A stretch of 64,000 bases of DNA from Shewanella salipaludis (GTDB lineage Bacteria > Pseudomonadota > Gammaproteobacteria > Enterobacterales > Shewanellaceae). The notes beneath the pieces were generated by a model that was given only the letters and a program-made list of their open reading frames with translations, searched no databases and was not told the origin of the DNA. Of the stretch, positions 55,437-64,000 are shown one piece after another. The DNA lies in contig NZ_JAAXYH010000002.1 of NCBI RefSeq assembly GCF_012911865.1, forward strand, positions 496,001 through 560,000, written 5' to 3'. Both the position numbers and the translations under genes were made by a program. How positions within the stretch are numbered: position 1 is the stretch's first letter; every line of letters begins with the position of its first letter.

Positions 55437-55635
55437 TTAATCACTTTATGCCAAAGCTCAACCGCCCAAGCTGGTTTTAGGCCCTATGAAAGTCATGGCC
55501 AAGAAAATCGCCCCAGCCAGGGCTCCAGGGCCGTTCGGCCGCATTGCGGGAGAAAAGTTGGAGATTATCCGGGTTAAGCCGATGAATTTTCAGCTATCCT
55601 GTGGTACAAAGCCAGTATTTCCCCAGGAGCCACAG

Positions 55636-56316
55636 ATGTCGTCAGCTTTTACCCAGGCCAGTTTCGATTTCCTGCACCAATTGGCACAACACAATGACAG
55701 GGACTGGTTCAAGGCCCACCAAACCCAGTACGAAACCCAGGTGCGCACCCCGGCACTCGCCTTCATCCAGGAGATGCAACCGCACATTCTGGCGCTGTCA
55801 CCGCGCCTGACTGCAGTCCCCAAGAAAATCGGCGGCAGCCTGATGCGGCCCCAGAGGGATAGCCGTTTCAGCAAAGACAAGACCCCCTACAAGACCAATG
55901 TCGGCATTCAATTCCGTCACTTCCAGGGCAAGGATGTGCATGCCCCTGGGCTGTATCTGCATATCGCCAACGATGGCTGCTTCCTGGCGGCGGGGATCTG
56001 GCATCCCGAGTCCAAGGCGCTCAACGCCATTCGCAGCTGCATAGACGAGAATCCCAACGCCTACAGGAAGGCCATCGCCGAATTGGGCCGACATGGCTTC
56101 GAGATGTCGGGCGACAGCCTGATACGGCCACCCAAGGGCTTCGATAAGAGCCACCCCATGCTGGATGAACTCAAGCGTAAAGACTTCATCGCGGTCAAAA
56201 ACATCGATCCTGCAACCCTGCTGCGCGCCGACCTTGTCGACTATTGCAGCCGCCAGTTCCGGCACTGCAATGGGCTCATGGCCTACCTGTGTTTTGCACT
56301 CGAGTTGGACTACTGA
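55636..56316 (+). CDS. DUF2461 family protein
   Basis: A 226-residue protein matching the DUF2461/TIGR02453 family: FDFLHQLAQHNDRDWFKAHQ, PKKIGGSLMRPQRDSRFSKD, KTPYKTNVGIQFRH and GLYLHIANDGCFLAAGIWHP. The biochemical role is unknown. ATG 55636 is preferred to upstream in-frame starts because AGGAG lies six bases before it and the family begins there. Confidence 0.85.
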   Translation: MSSAFTQASFDFLHQLAQHNDRDWFKAHQTQYETQVRTPALAFIQEMQPHILALSPRLTAVPKKIGGSLMRPQRDSRFSKDKTPYKTNVGIQFRHFQGKDVHAPGLYLHIANDGCFLAAGIWHPESKALNAIRSCIDENPNAYRKAIAELGRHGFEMSGDSLIRPPKGFDKSHPMLDELKRKDFIAVKNIDPATLLRADLVDYCSRQFRHCNGLMAYLCFALELDY

Positions 56317-56547
56317 GTCACGCCGAGACTGAAACTGCACCTGAACCCGAAATTGCCACTGAGACTGAAACACAGGTCCAGACATGCCTGGGCTGCGCCA
56401 TGGCATGTCTGGAAATCCCCTCCAAGTTAACTAGGCTTAGACTAGCCGCACACCAGGGTTAACCCGCCGGCTCTCCCCGGGCCGGGATCGGGATTTCGGC
56501 CCAGAGCCAAAGCGCTTTCCCAAAGGCATAAGTCACAGGAATGGCCC

Positions 56548-57807
56548 ATGAAACTCCACTGGCAAATCTTGATTGCACTCGTCCTGGCCATACTGGCGGG
56601 CCTGAATACCGCCCCCGGCAGCAGCCTGTATGCCGGCTATGATTTCGTCGGCGAGCTGTTTCTCAACGCCTTGAAGATGGTGATAGTGCCGCTGATCATG
56701 TCATCCATCATCGCCAGCATGGCGGGTCTAGTCGGCGGGGACAGTCTGGGACGCTTGGGCTTGAAGACCCTGGCGTATTACACAGCCACCAGCCTGTGCG
56801 CCATTCTCCTCGGCCTGACACTGGTCAACATCTGCCAACCCGGCATCATCAACGGCGAAGCCGCCGGGGCCAGCCTGAACCTGAGCATAGACAAGGAGCA
56901 ACTCGCCTCGACGCTGCAGCAAGTCACAGGTCGCGACAGCGGCGACATCATAGCCATCTTCATCCGCATGGTGCCCACCAACATAGTGGCCGCGGCCGCC
57001 GAAGGCCAGATGCTGGGACTGATCTTCTTCAGTCTGCTGTTCGGCTTCTTCATGGGACGCATAGACGCCCAGGGGAAGCAGACCCTGATCCGCTTCTGGC
57101 AGGGCGCGGCCGATACCATGGTGCTGATCACCCTGTTCATCATGCGCTTCGCCCCCATGGGGGTATTTGCCCTGGTCGCCAAGACCATCAGCTCGACCGG
57201 ATTTGCCGCCTTCCAACCCATGCTGATCTTCCTGGTTACCGTGATACTGGCGCTCTTGTTGCACGCTTTCATCGTCTTGCCGCTGTTGCTGAAACTCCTG
57301 GCCGGACTCAGCGGCCGCAAACAGCTCCAAGCCATGGCACCTGCCCTCTTGATGGCCTTCTCCACCGCGTCCTCCTCGGCAACCCTGCCCTTGACCATGG
57401 AATGTGTCCAGCATAGGGCCGGCGTGTCGCGCAAGACGGCCAGCTTCATCCTGCCCTTGGGGGCCACGGTCAACATGGATGGCACCGCCCTGTACGAGTG
57501 CGTGGCGGCCATGTTTATCGCCCAGGCCTATGGTCTGGAGCTGGGATTCGTGACCCAATTCACCATAGTCGTGCTCGCCCTGCTGACGTCCATCGGGGTC
57601 GCCGGCATCCCCGCCGCGAGCCTGGTGGCCATAGCCGTGATCTTATCCGCCGTGGGTCTACCGCTGGAGGCCATAGGCCTGTTGCTGGTGACCGACAGGT
57701 TGCTGGACATGCTGCGGACCTCGGTGAACATCTTCAGCGACGCCTGCGGCGCGGTGATCATTGCCAAGAGCGAGGGGGAAAAGGGGATCCTCGAAGATCC
57801 TAACTGA
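56548..57807 (+). CDS. Dicarboxylate/amino acid:cation symporter (DAACS family)
   Basis: A 419-residue inner-membrane transporter with eight predicted helices and two re-entrant loops. Family signatures are NALKMVIVPLIMSSIIASMA, a serine-rich hairpin (AFSTASSSATLPLTMECV) and GATVNMDGTALYECVAAMFI with NMDGT, which lines the substrate and sodium sites. Likely substrates are glutamate, aspartate or C4-dicarboxylates. It starts with MKLHWQI. It converges with the TonB-dependent receptor. Confidence 0.92.
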   Translation: MKLHWQILIALVLAILAGLNTAPGSSLYAGYDFVGELFLNALKMVIVPLIMSSIIASMAGLVGGDSLGRLGLKTLAYYTATSLCAILLGLTLVNICQPGIINGEAAGASLNLSIDKEQLASTLQQVTGRDSGDIIAIFIRMVPTNIVAAAAEGQMLGLIFFSLLFGFFMGRIDAQGKQTLIRFWQGAADTMVLITLFIMRFAPMGVFALVAKTISSTGFAAFQPMLIFLVTVILALLLHAFIVLPLLLKLLAGLSGRKQLQAMAPALLMAFSTASSSATLPLTMECVQHRAGVSRKTASFILPLGATVNMDGTALYECVAAMFIAQAYGLELGFVTQFTIVVLALLTSIGVAGIPAASLVAIAVILSAVGLPLEAIGLLLVTDRLLDMLRTSVNIFSDACGAVIIAKSEGEKGILEDPN

Positions 57808-57877
57808 TGCGGCGGGCCTCGTTACAAACGTCACAACAGCCGCAACCACAACAGCCAACGCCACGGCTATGCACATA

Positions 57878-57915
57878 AAAAAGCCGCCGGCGTTCGAACG
57901 CGGGCGGCGGTAAGC
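57878..57915 (-). terminator. Terminator between the symporter and the TonB receptor
   Basis: An imperfect GC-rich hairpin (GCCGCC-GGCGTT-CG-AACGC-GGGCGGC) is preceded on the plus strand by AAAAAA, giving a TTTTTT tail on the minus strand. It serves the minus-strand receptor gene. Confidence 0.8.
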
Positions 57916-57945
57916 CAGGGTCAGCTTCCTGGGTCGGAACTCGGG

Positions 57946-60222
57946 CTAGAAGTCATAGCTGACATTGAAGGTCGCGGTTCTTGGCATAATATAGCGGCCA
58001 TTGGCGGCATCCGCACTGCGGGGATCGCCTTCGGTCAGGGCGTCCTCGTCGGTCACATTCTGCATGCCCAGCTCAAACTTGATCCCGCCGTCGGTGCGCA
58101 CTATCAGGCCTATATCCAGTTTCTCATAGCCATCCAGCACTACGCTATTTTCGTTGTTGCCATAACGATCCCCCACGGCCGACAGGGTGCCGTACAGGGT
58201 CGAGTCCAGTCCCGCCACCTCGAAATCATAGCTGGGCGTCAGGCGTATCTGCCACTTGGGCTGGCGCTGGGCTTGGTTCCCCTTGTTGCTCGGGCTCTGG
58301 GTGATCTCTGTATGCTGCAGCGTGCCATTCATCTTGATGGAGAAGCCACTGTCGTTGAAGTAGGCCGCATCCAGCTCCAGGCCATAGGCCTCGTTGGTCA
58401 GCACCTCTGCCGGGGCGCCCGGTTGCCTGACGAAGATATCACCTTTAACTTCATTGTAGAATCCTGTGGCATACAGGTTGAGGCTATCCAGGGCCAACTT
58501 GTAGCCCAGCTCATACTGAGTCACATCTTTGATCAGATCCTCACCCGCGCTGTAGGCATCATAGTTATCGCGAAAATCATCGAAGCTGGGCATCTTGGCG
58601 CCGTCACTGGCCCGCAGGAAGACCCCGGCAGCGTCGGAAAATTGCCAGTTAACCCCGGCGGTCCAGGAGAGATCCGTCTGGTCATAAGCCACCGTCTGGT
58701 CGATCCCGCCATCCAATTCCTCATCGACCGTATAGTCAATCTGGTGATTCTCATTGCGCAGGCCGATATCTGCGCTCCAGCGCTCGCCGAACTTATACTC
58801 GAACGCGCCGTAGAAGGCCGTGGTCTTGCCATCGCCGACGGCGTTGATGTCGTAATTCCAATCGCAACTGTCCTGGTTATCGTTACAGTCTATGCCGCTC
58901 AGGGCTTCCCCCCCGGCCTGCACCAGATGATAGGCCTGATTCCCCAGGCTCCACCAATCCTTGGCACTGTAGTCGGAGCGATAGAGCCCCAGCGTCGCCT
59001 GGTAATTGTCGGACTTCTTGGTGATCGCCAGATCATTGGTCAAGGCCTCTATCTGCTTCAGCACCACCCAACGGCCAAGCTGCTGCACCAGGGTATCGCC
59101 GTCATAGGTCTTCTGGCTCGCGGCCCCAACGGCGCTGACACCGTTATCTGCCACGGTCGACAGGGCCACAGGCGAGCCGTTGGGCACCAGGCCCAGGGTG
59201 TTGGCATCACCCGAGGTGTAGGCGAAACGATCGACCAGGCTCCAACCGTCGTCGAAATCCAAGTCCAGGCTGCCGCCCGAGATGGCGCCTTTCCAGCCGC
59301 GGCCATCGCCGATATCTATCGCCTTGCGCTCGCCATCCGGGCCAAATTGAATCGTCGCCTGACGATTCAATGGACCTAGCTGGGTGTAGCCGTTGTCGAC
59401 ACCGGCGACCAAAGGAGTGGGCAGATACCAGACACCATGATCGTCCGTGACCCGCGAGAAGAGATTCAACTTGCCGTTATCCAACACCTTGGTGATATTG
59501 ACGGTAAACTGGCGGCCTTTCTCCGAATTGAAACCCGCGTCGCGGATCCCGGAACTTTGCTGGAGATAACCCCCGGCCATAAAATACAGATCTTCGGCCA
59601 GGCGCCCGCTCACCACGGCATCCAGACGCTGCAGGCCATAATCCGAGGTGCTGTACTTGAAACGCCCTTCGGTGGCCTCGCCGCCCTCCTTGAGAATGAA
59701 GTTGGTCGTCAACCCCGGCTGACCGGCGGACACCACAGAGCTGGGGCCACCGCGCAGGGCATCCATGAATTGCACTGTCTCATCGATACGGAACAGGGAG
59801 GAGTTTTCCAGGAAGGACAGGGTCGACGGCTGATACACGGGCACGCCCTGCAGCTGCACCGTCAGGAAGGGCGCATCGCTGCCACCGGGAAAGCCGCGCA
59901 CGAAGACGTTGGCGCCGGACACCCCACCCGAACTCTCGGCCCAAACGCCTGGAACCGCCTTGAAGAGATCCGCTGTGCTCTTGGGCGCCAATCTCTCTAT
60001 GGACTCGGCATCTATGGTGGTGATGGCATAGCTGGCATCCACTTTTCTGACGGCCTTGCCGCTGGCCGTACCTGTGACCACTATCTGCTCTATGTAGTCT
60101 TTGGCCTTCCTGGCTTCCTGGGCCTTCGCCGTTGGCGCTTCGGCCGCAATCGCCCCTGTGCTGAAACCCGCAACGGCCAGGCCTATTGCCAGTGTACTTA
60201 ACTTGAAGTTTTGACTAGTCAC
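57946..60222 (-). CDS. TonB-dependent receptor of the sugar locus
   Basis: About 758 residues: signal peptide (NFKLSTLAIGLAVAGFSTGAIAA region), TonB-box-like EQIVVTG, plug (VDASYAITTIDAESIERLAP, NVFVRGFPGGSDAPFLTVQL, MDALRGGPSSVVSAGQPG) and a barrel ending ATFNVSYDF. It is probably the outer-membrane uptake route for an oligosaccharide, judging by the LacI regulator with operators in its promoter and the GH65 phosphorylase beyond. GTG 60222 or ATG 60243 may be the start; AGGGGGAG lies just ahead of the GTG. Confidence 0.87.
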   Translation of the reverse strand: MTSQNFKLSTLAIGLAVAGFSTGAIAAEAPTAKAQEARKAKDYIEQIVVTGTASGKAVRKVDASYAITTIDAESIERLAPKSTADLFKAVPGVWAESSGGVSGANVFVRGFPGGSDAPFLTVQLQGVPVYQPSTLSFLENSSLFRIDETVQFMDALRGGPSSVVSAGQPGLTTNFILKEGGEATEGRFKYSTSDYGLQRLDAVVSGRLAEDLYFMAGGYLQQSSGIRDAGFNSEKGRQFTVNITKVLDNGKLNLFSRVTDDHGVWYLPTPLVAGVDNGYTQLGPLNRQATIQFGPDGERKAIDIGDGRGWKGAISGGSLDLDFDDGWSLVDRFAYTSGDANTLGLVPNGSPVALSTVADNGVSAVGAASQKTYDGDTLVQQLGRWVVLKQIEALTNDLAITKKSDNYQATLGLYRSDYSAKDWWSLGNQAYHLVQAGGEALSGIDCNDNQDSCDWNYDINAVGDGKTTAFYGAFEYKFGERWSADIGLRNENHQIDYTVDEELDGGIDQTVAYDQTDLSWTAGVNWQFSDAAGVFLRASDGAKMPSFDDFRDNYDAYSAGEDLIKDVTQYELGYKLALDSLNLYATGFYNEVKGDIFVRQPGAPAEVLTNEAYGLELDAAYFNDSGFSIKMNGTLQHTEITQSPSNKGNQAQRQPKWQIRLTPSYDFEVAGLDSTLYGTLSAVGDRYGNNENSVVLDGYEKLDIGLIVRTDGGIKFELGMQNVTDEDALTEGDPRSADAANGRYIMPRTATFNVSYDF

Positions 60223-60314
60223 CTTCTCCCCCTTGTTACACATATGTTTTCATTAATTATTATTTGCATAGCACCGCGATTTAGCCTCGGGTGCATGTTG
60301 AAGATATGTTATTG

Positions 60315-60352
60315 TGCAATCGATTGCAATCACTTTAATGCAAACGATTGCA
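60315..60352. promoter_or_regulatory. Two LacI-type operators between receptor and regulator
   Basis: TGCAATCGATTGCA (60315-60328) is a perfect 14-base palindrome, and TGCAAACGATTGCA (60339-60352) is a near-copy 24 bases away. The central CG and the TGCAA half-sites fit LacI-family operators. They sit about 90-130 bases ahead of the TonB receptor start and about 170 bases ahead of the divergent regulator. Confidence 0.75.
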
Positions 60353-60519
60353 ATGCCAAGGTAACATCCGGCTGCCGGGATTTTACTCGATGAGTATGAA
60401 GCAATTGATTAAATATTCTGCAAAATCACTCTGTTTCAGCAAGATACTGGAGTGATGACCCAAAGCCCCTTAGTATGGTGCCAAGTGGCGGGCGCGATAC
60501 CTGTGTCCGAACATAATTC

Positions 60520-61551
60520 ATGGTGAAGCAGGTTTTAATGCAAAAGAAAGCGATGACCCTATCGGATCTGGCCAAAATTGTCGGCGTGTCCGAGTCCACA
60601 GTTTCAAGAGCACTGAATAACAGCAGCCTGATCAGCGAGAAGACCCGCCTGCACATTCAGGCAAAGGCCAAGGAATATGATTTCAGGATCAACACCACGG
60701 CCCGCAGTCTCAGGTTGCAGAAATCCAACACCATAGCCGTGGTGCTCCTGATAGGTTCACAGGAAGATCAGTCGGTCTCGGATCCCTTCATCCTCAGCAT
60801 ACTCGGGGTGATAGCCGACGAACTCACGTCCAGGGGCTATGACATGCTGCTGGGGACCCACAGAGGCTCGGGCAGCGACTGGCTGACCCACTATTTCGAC
60901 TCCCAGAGAGCCGACGGGGTGATCGTCTTCGGTCAGGGGGACAACGAAGCCGAATTTGCACGCCAGCTGAACACCAGCAAGCCAGTGGTCGTCTGGGGGG
61001 CCCCTTCGCCGACCCAAAGCTATGCCACAGTGGGCACGGATTGTGTCCTCGGCGGCAAGCTGGCCACAGAGCACCTGCTGCAACAGGGCTGTCGCCGCAT
61101 CGCCTTCGTCGGCCATATGTCCTATGAGATTTCACTCAGATACCAGGGGTATTGCCTGGCCATGACCCTGGCGGGTCTGGCACCACAAGCGGCAATCGAC
61201 GCCCATTTCACCTATAAGGGCGGCTTCGAGGCGGCGCAGGCGTTGGTGGCCGGCGGGAAAACCGGGTTCGATGGCATCTTCGCCGCCAGTGACGGCATAG
61301 CGCTGGGAATGATCCGGGCCTTTGCCGAGCAGCAACTCAGGGTCCCCGAGGATATCGCCATCGTCGGCTACGATGACATCCCGGTCGCCGCCTTCATGCA
61401 GCCGACCCTCAGCAGCATACGCCAGGACACACGTGAGGGCGGCCTGCAGCTGGTCGACACCTTGTTCAAGCTGATCAACAAACAGAGCGTGGCCTCCACC
61501 CTGCTGGAGACCCGGCTATTGGTGCGGGACTCCAGCCGTAAACAGCCCTGA
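60520..61551 (+). CDS. LacI-family transcriptional regulator
   Basis: About 340 residues. The N-terminal helix-turn-helix is LSDLAKIVGVSESTVSRALN, with the hinge RINTTARSLRLQKSNTIAVV. A periplasmic-binding-protein-like effector domain follows (DGVIVFGQGD, GCRRIAFVGH, DGIFAASDGIALGMI, DIAIVGYDDIPVA). It most likely represses the divergent TonB receptor and perhaps the phosphorylase genes through the two palindromes. In-frame starts at 60520 (ATG) and 60538/60553 are possible. Confidence 0.92.
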   Translation: MVKQVLMQKKAMTLSDLAKIVGVSESTVSRALNNSSLISEKTRLHIQAKAKEYDFRINTTARSLRLQKSNTIAVVLLIGSQEDQSVSDPFILSILGVIADELTSRGYDMLLGTHRGSGSDWLTHYFDSQRADGVIVFGQGDNEAEFARQLNTSKPVVVWGAPSPTQSYATVGTDCVLGGKLATEHLLQQGCRRIAFVGHMSYEISLRYQGYCLAMTLAGLAPQAAIDAHFTYKGGFEAAQALVAGGKTGFDGIFAASDGIALGMIRAFAEQQLRVPEDIAIVGYDDIPVAAFMQPTLSSIRQDTREGGLQLVDTLFKLINKQSVASTLLETRLLVRDSSRKQP

Positions 61552-61608
61552 GCCAATAGAAGGCCCTGAGCCGAAACGTCGGCCTCGGGCCGGCATTGGC
61601 CAGGGCGA

Positions 61609-62274
61609 CTAACCCTCGGCGACACTCGCCGCCAGGGCGAAGATCATCTCAGGGGTGATCTCCCGGGTGTGGGCGACCACCAGATTGGCCCTGCCGAGGA
61701 TCTCGCTGCTGCCGACCCCTATGGCAGGCATCCTGGCCGCCAGGATCGCCTCGACCCCGGCGGCGGCATCTTCTATGCCAACGCAAGCCGCGGGCGGGGT
61801 GCCGAGCGCCGCCGCCACCGTCAGGAAAATTTCCGGATCCGGCTTGGTGCGCACTATGCTGGCGGCATCGGCCACATAGTCGAACAGCTCAGTGAGCCTG
61901 AGTTTATCCAGCACGAACGCGGCATTCTTGCTCACAGATGCCAGGCCTATCCGGCAGCCCTTGCGGCGCAACGCCAGCAGCAACTCGGGGACCCCGGGGA
62001 ACGCATCCTCCGGCGCCATGTCGGCGATGAGCCGCTGGTAATGGGCATTCTTGCGCTCCGCCAAGATTGCCAGCTCGGCCTCGGAAAAGTCCCTGGCACT
62101 GCGGGCCGCTATCCAGCGCAGCGAAGCCATTCTGTCTATGCCCTTGAGGGCCTCATTGGCCTCGGCGTCGAAGGGCGCACCTATGCTGTCGGCCAGCGCC
62201 TTCCAGGCCAGGTAATGATAATGGGCCGTATCTGTGATGACCCCGTCCAAATCGAAAATCACACTGGGTTGCAT
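61609..62274 (-). CDS. pgmB: Beta-phosphoglucomutase (HAD superfamily)
   Basis: A 221-residue HAD enzyme. It has the catalytic aspartates in FDLDGVITDTAHYHYLAWKAL, the cap with LKGIDRMASL, and the core motifs ASVSKNA, KPDPEIF and GIEDAAAGVEAI. It converts beta-glucose-1-phosphate to glucose-6-phosphate, the step after inverting disaccharide phosphorylases. AGAGAGG lies six bases before ATG 62274. It is directly downstream of the GH65 phosphorylase gene, the usual pairing. Confidence 0.93.
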   Translation of the reverse strand: MQPSVIFDLDGVITDTAHYHYLAWKALADSIGAPFDAEANEALKGIDRMASLRWIAARSARDFSEAELAILAERKNAHYQRLIADMAPEDAFPGVPELLLALRRKGCRIGLASVSKNAAFVLDKLRLTELFDYVADAASIVRTKPDPEIFLTVAAALGTPPAACVGIEDAAAGVEAILAARMPAIGVGSSEILGRANLVVAHTREITPEMIFALAASVAEG

Positions 62275-62307
62275 GTTCACCTCTCTGTTAGTGTCGAAAC
62301 GCCGTGA

Positions 62308-64000
62308 CTAGTGGGCCAGCTCGAGCCGGCAAGGCGCTGCCGAGCTCAGGCTCAGGTTATGAAGCCGCCCTCTATGCAGACAACTGAAGCTCAAGGGCTC
62401 ACCGCTTTGCAGTTCGAAGCTTATCTGCCCGGCTTGCAGGGACACAGACAGCAAACGCTGCCGGTAACGCAGCTTGATATGGATCCCGCGCCAGTGCTGC
62501 GGCAACTGGGGATGGAAGTGCAGACCCGAGTCGCGCATCCTCAGTCCAAGGAAGCCGAACACCAGGCTATTCCAGGCCCCCGCCATGCAGGCCGTGTGTA
62601 CGCCGTATTCGCTGTTGCCATGCAAATTGTCCAGGTCCATCCGCGCCGAGGCCTGGAAATAGTCGTAGGCCTTGGGCAAGTCGCCGGTTTCGGCATACTC
62701 TATGCTGTGAATACAGCTGGACAGGGTCGAGTCATGGGTGGTCAGGGGCTCATAGTAGGCCAGATCCCGCGCCTTCTGCTCGATGCTGAATTCATCGTCG
62801 GCGAGGTACATGGCCAGCACAGTGTCGGCCTGTTTCAGCACCTGGTGGCGATAGATCACCAGCGGGTGATAGTGCAGCAACAGCGGCAACTTCTCCTTGG
62901 GATGCCCGGCCAGGTCCCAGGGTTTCTTGGCCAGGAAACTGTCGTCTTGGGCATGGATCTGCAAGCGGCTGTCGAAAGGCAAAAACATCTTGTCGGCGGC
63001 CAGGCGCCATTCCGCCAGCTCGGCTGGCGTCAGCGCCAGGCGCGACCTCAGTTGCTCCCAGACCTGCGGCGCCCGCTCGATGAACTCGACGACCAGACTC
63101 AGGGCAAATTGCAGATGCTTCCTGGCCATGAAGTTGGTGTAGAAATTATTGTTGACCAACGCAGTGTACTCATCCGGTCCCGTGACCCCGTCTATGCAGA
63201 ATTGGCCGTCACGCCCGGCATCGAAGTGCCCCAGTGCCAGCCAGACCCTGGCGGTTTCCAATACCATTTCGGCGCCATGGGCCTGGATGAAATCCCAGTC
63301 ATCGCTGGCCTGGTAATAGGTCTTGATGGCGTAGGCGACCGCAGAGTTGATGTGGTACTGAGCCGTGCCCGCCGGAAAATAGGCCGAGCACTCCTCGCCG
63401 CCTATGGTGCGCCAGGCATAGAGGGCGCCTCGCTCAATCGCCAGCTCACGGGCCCGCTGACGGGCGGCATTCAGGGTATGGAAGCGGTACATCAGCAGCT
63501 GTTTGGCGAGCTCTGGCTGCAGCAGGGTGAGACAGGGGATGATGTAAATCTCGGTGTCCCAGAAGTAATGGCCGTCATAGCCGGGGCCACTGAGTCCCTT
63601 GGCGGCGATGGCGCTGGTGCCATTGCGGCCGGTCGACTGAAACAGATGGAATAAGCTGAAGAGCAGCCCTTGCTCCGTCTGGCTATCGCCTTCTATCTGC
63701 AATTGCGCCGTCTGCCAGAATTCGCTGAAGCAAGCCATATGCGCCTGCTTATGCTGCTCATAGGACAGGGCCAGGCAAGCCGAGATGTCCTCTTGTTGGC
63801 GCGCCTTGAGCGCCGCCATGGAGGTGTCGTGGTGATAAAAGCCGAAACGCACCAGTTCCAGGGATTGGCCCTCGGCCAGCTGCAGGTGATGGATGTTGGC
63901 CGGCCGCTCACCCTGCCTGCAATACTCATGCTCCAGTGTCGCCTGTGTGGTCAGTCGGTCCACACAGGCGGAGGCGACCACAAAATCACTGTCCACCACC
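62308..64000 (-). CDS. GH65 family disaccharide phosphorylase, C-terminal part
   Basis: The last 563 residues of a GH65 enzyme; the start lies beyond the right edge. Visible are GPGYDGHYFWDTEIYIIPC, the acid catalyst region DGVTGPDEYTALVNNNFYTN and the C-terminal beta-sandwich. GH65 phosphorylases cleave maltose, trehalose, kojibiose or nigerose to glucose and beta-glucose-1-phosphate. The exact substrate cannot be told here. With pgmB just downstream and the LacI regulator and TonB receptor nearby, it forms a disaccharide utilisation locus. Confidence 0.9.
   Translation of the reverse strand, partial: VVDSDFVVASACVDRLTTQATLEHEYCRQGERPANIHHLQLAEGQSLELVRFGFYHHDTSMAALKARQQEDISACLALSYEQHKQAHMACFSEFWQTAQLQIEGDSQTEQGLLFSLFHLFQSTGRNGTSAIAAKGLSGPGYDGHYFWDTEIYIIPCLTLLQPELAKQLLMYRFHTLNAARQRARELAIERGALYAWRTIGGEECSAYFPAGTAQYHINSAVAYAIKTYYQASDDWDFIQAHGAEMVLETARVWLALGHFDAGRDGQFCIDGVTGPDEYTALVNNNFYTNFMARKHLQFALSLVVEFIERAPQVWEQLRSRLALTPAELAEWRLAADKMFLPFDSRLQIHAQDDSFLAKKPWDLAGHPKEKLPLLLHYHPLVIYRHQVLKQADTVLAMYLADDEFSIEQKARDLAYYEPLTTHDSTLSSCIHSIEYAETGDLPKAYDYFQASARMDLDNLHGNSEYGVHTACMAGAWNSLVFGFLGLRMRDSGLHFHPQLPQHWRGIHIKLRYRQRLLSVSLQAGQISFELQSGEPLSFSCLHRGRLHNLSLSSAAPCRLELAH

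Noticed and set aside
58273..59379. 368-residue plus-strand frame opposite the TonB receptor
   Set aside because: The minus-strand receptor is well supported by plug and barrel motifs. The plus frame has no recognisable feature.
62311..63654. 447-residue plus-strand frame opposite the GH65 gene
   Set aside because: Its composition is a mirror of the phosphorylase codons and it shows no motif. The minus-strand frame has clear GH65 signatures.

Overview
The window looks like a chromosomal segment of a marine gammaproteobacterium, most likely a Shewanella or close relative with a fairly high GC content. The evidence is gene content and order: a YqcC-type fragment, DUF3549 and DUF3301 genes, tandem CsrB-type RNAs and syd-queF; a complete pfaE/pfaR/pfaABCD polyunsaturated fatty acid synthase locus; rhlE-ppiB; and many Alteromonadales-type conserved proteins. 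I saw no rRNA, tRNA or CRISPR array.

Left part (1-7.7 kb): core housekeeping genes. A 1.3 kb stretch with no protein gene (1660-2985) encodes on the minus strand two tandem CsrB-family RNAs with GGA-rich repeats. Each has a strong terminator and an upstream site resembling the UvrY/GacA activation site of E. coli csrB. Next come DUF962, GNAT, DUF2789, a DUF3192 lipoprotein, a zinc-ribbon protein, syd and queF.

7.7-27.5 kb: the omega-3 fatty acid (EPA-type) synthase locus. pfaE (phosphopantetheinyl transferase) is on the minus strand. On the plus strand, pfaR, pfaA (KS-MAT-four ACPs-KR-DH-like), pfaB (AT) and pfaC (KS-CLF-DH-DH, TTG start) overlap in a tight chain. pfaD (enoyl reductase) follows after a short gap and ends in a terminator.

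27.5-35.5 kb: an accessory region. It holds two families of long direct repeats, a small array of attC-like sites with AT-rich cassette genes but no integrase (a CALIN), a truncated ZIP transporter, and a two-gene operon for a CHRD/heme lipoprotein and a heme-bearing outer-membrane barrel. It ends in a decayed, internally deleted second copy of pfaD just upstream of rhlE.

35.5-50.3 kb: rhlE, ppiB and a membrane protein, then an unusual co-directional cluster. This comprises a TPP-dependent acetolactate-synthase-like enzyme, two citrate-synthase-like proteins that both appear to lack the usual catalytic residues, a TonB-dependent receptor, an orphan periplasmic binding protein and a very large hybrid kinase with GGDEF and EAL domains. 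It is the best candidate here for an undescribed metabolic or sensory system.

50.3-64 kb: ordinary genes (FAH-family hydrolase, chemoreceptor, M14-like deacylase, MarR regulator with a palindromic site, DUF2461, dicarboxylate symporter). At the right edge is a sugar locus: a TonB-dependent receptor, a LacI-family regulator with two operator-like palindromes, a beta-phosphoglucomutase and a GH65 disaccharide phosphorylase cut by the window end. All homology calls come from reading the sequence and were not checked against databases.
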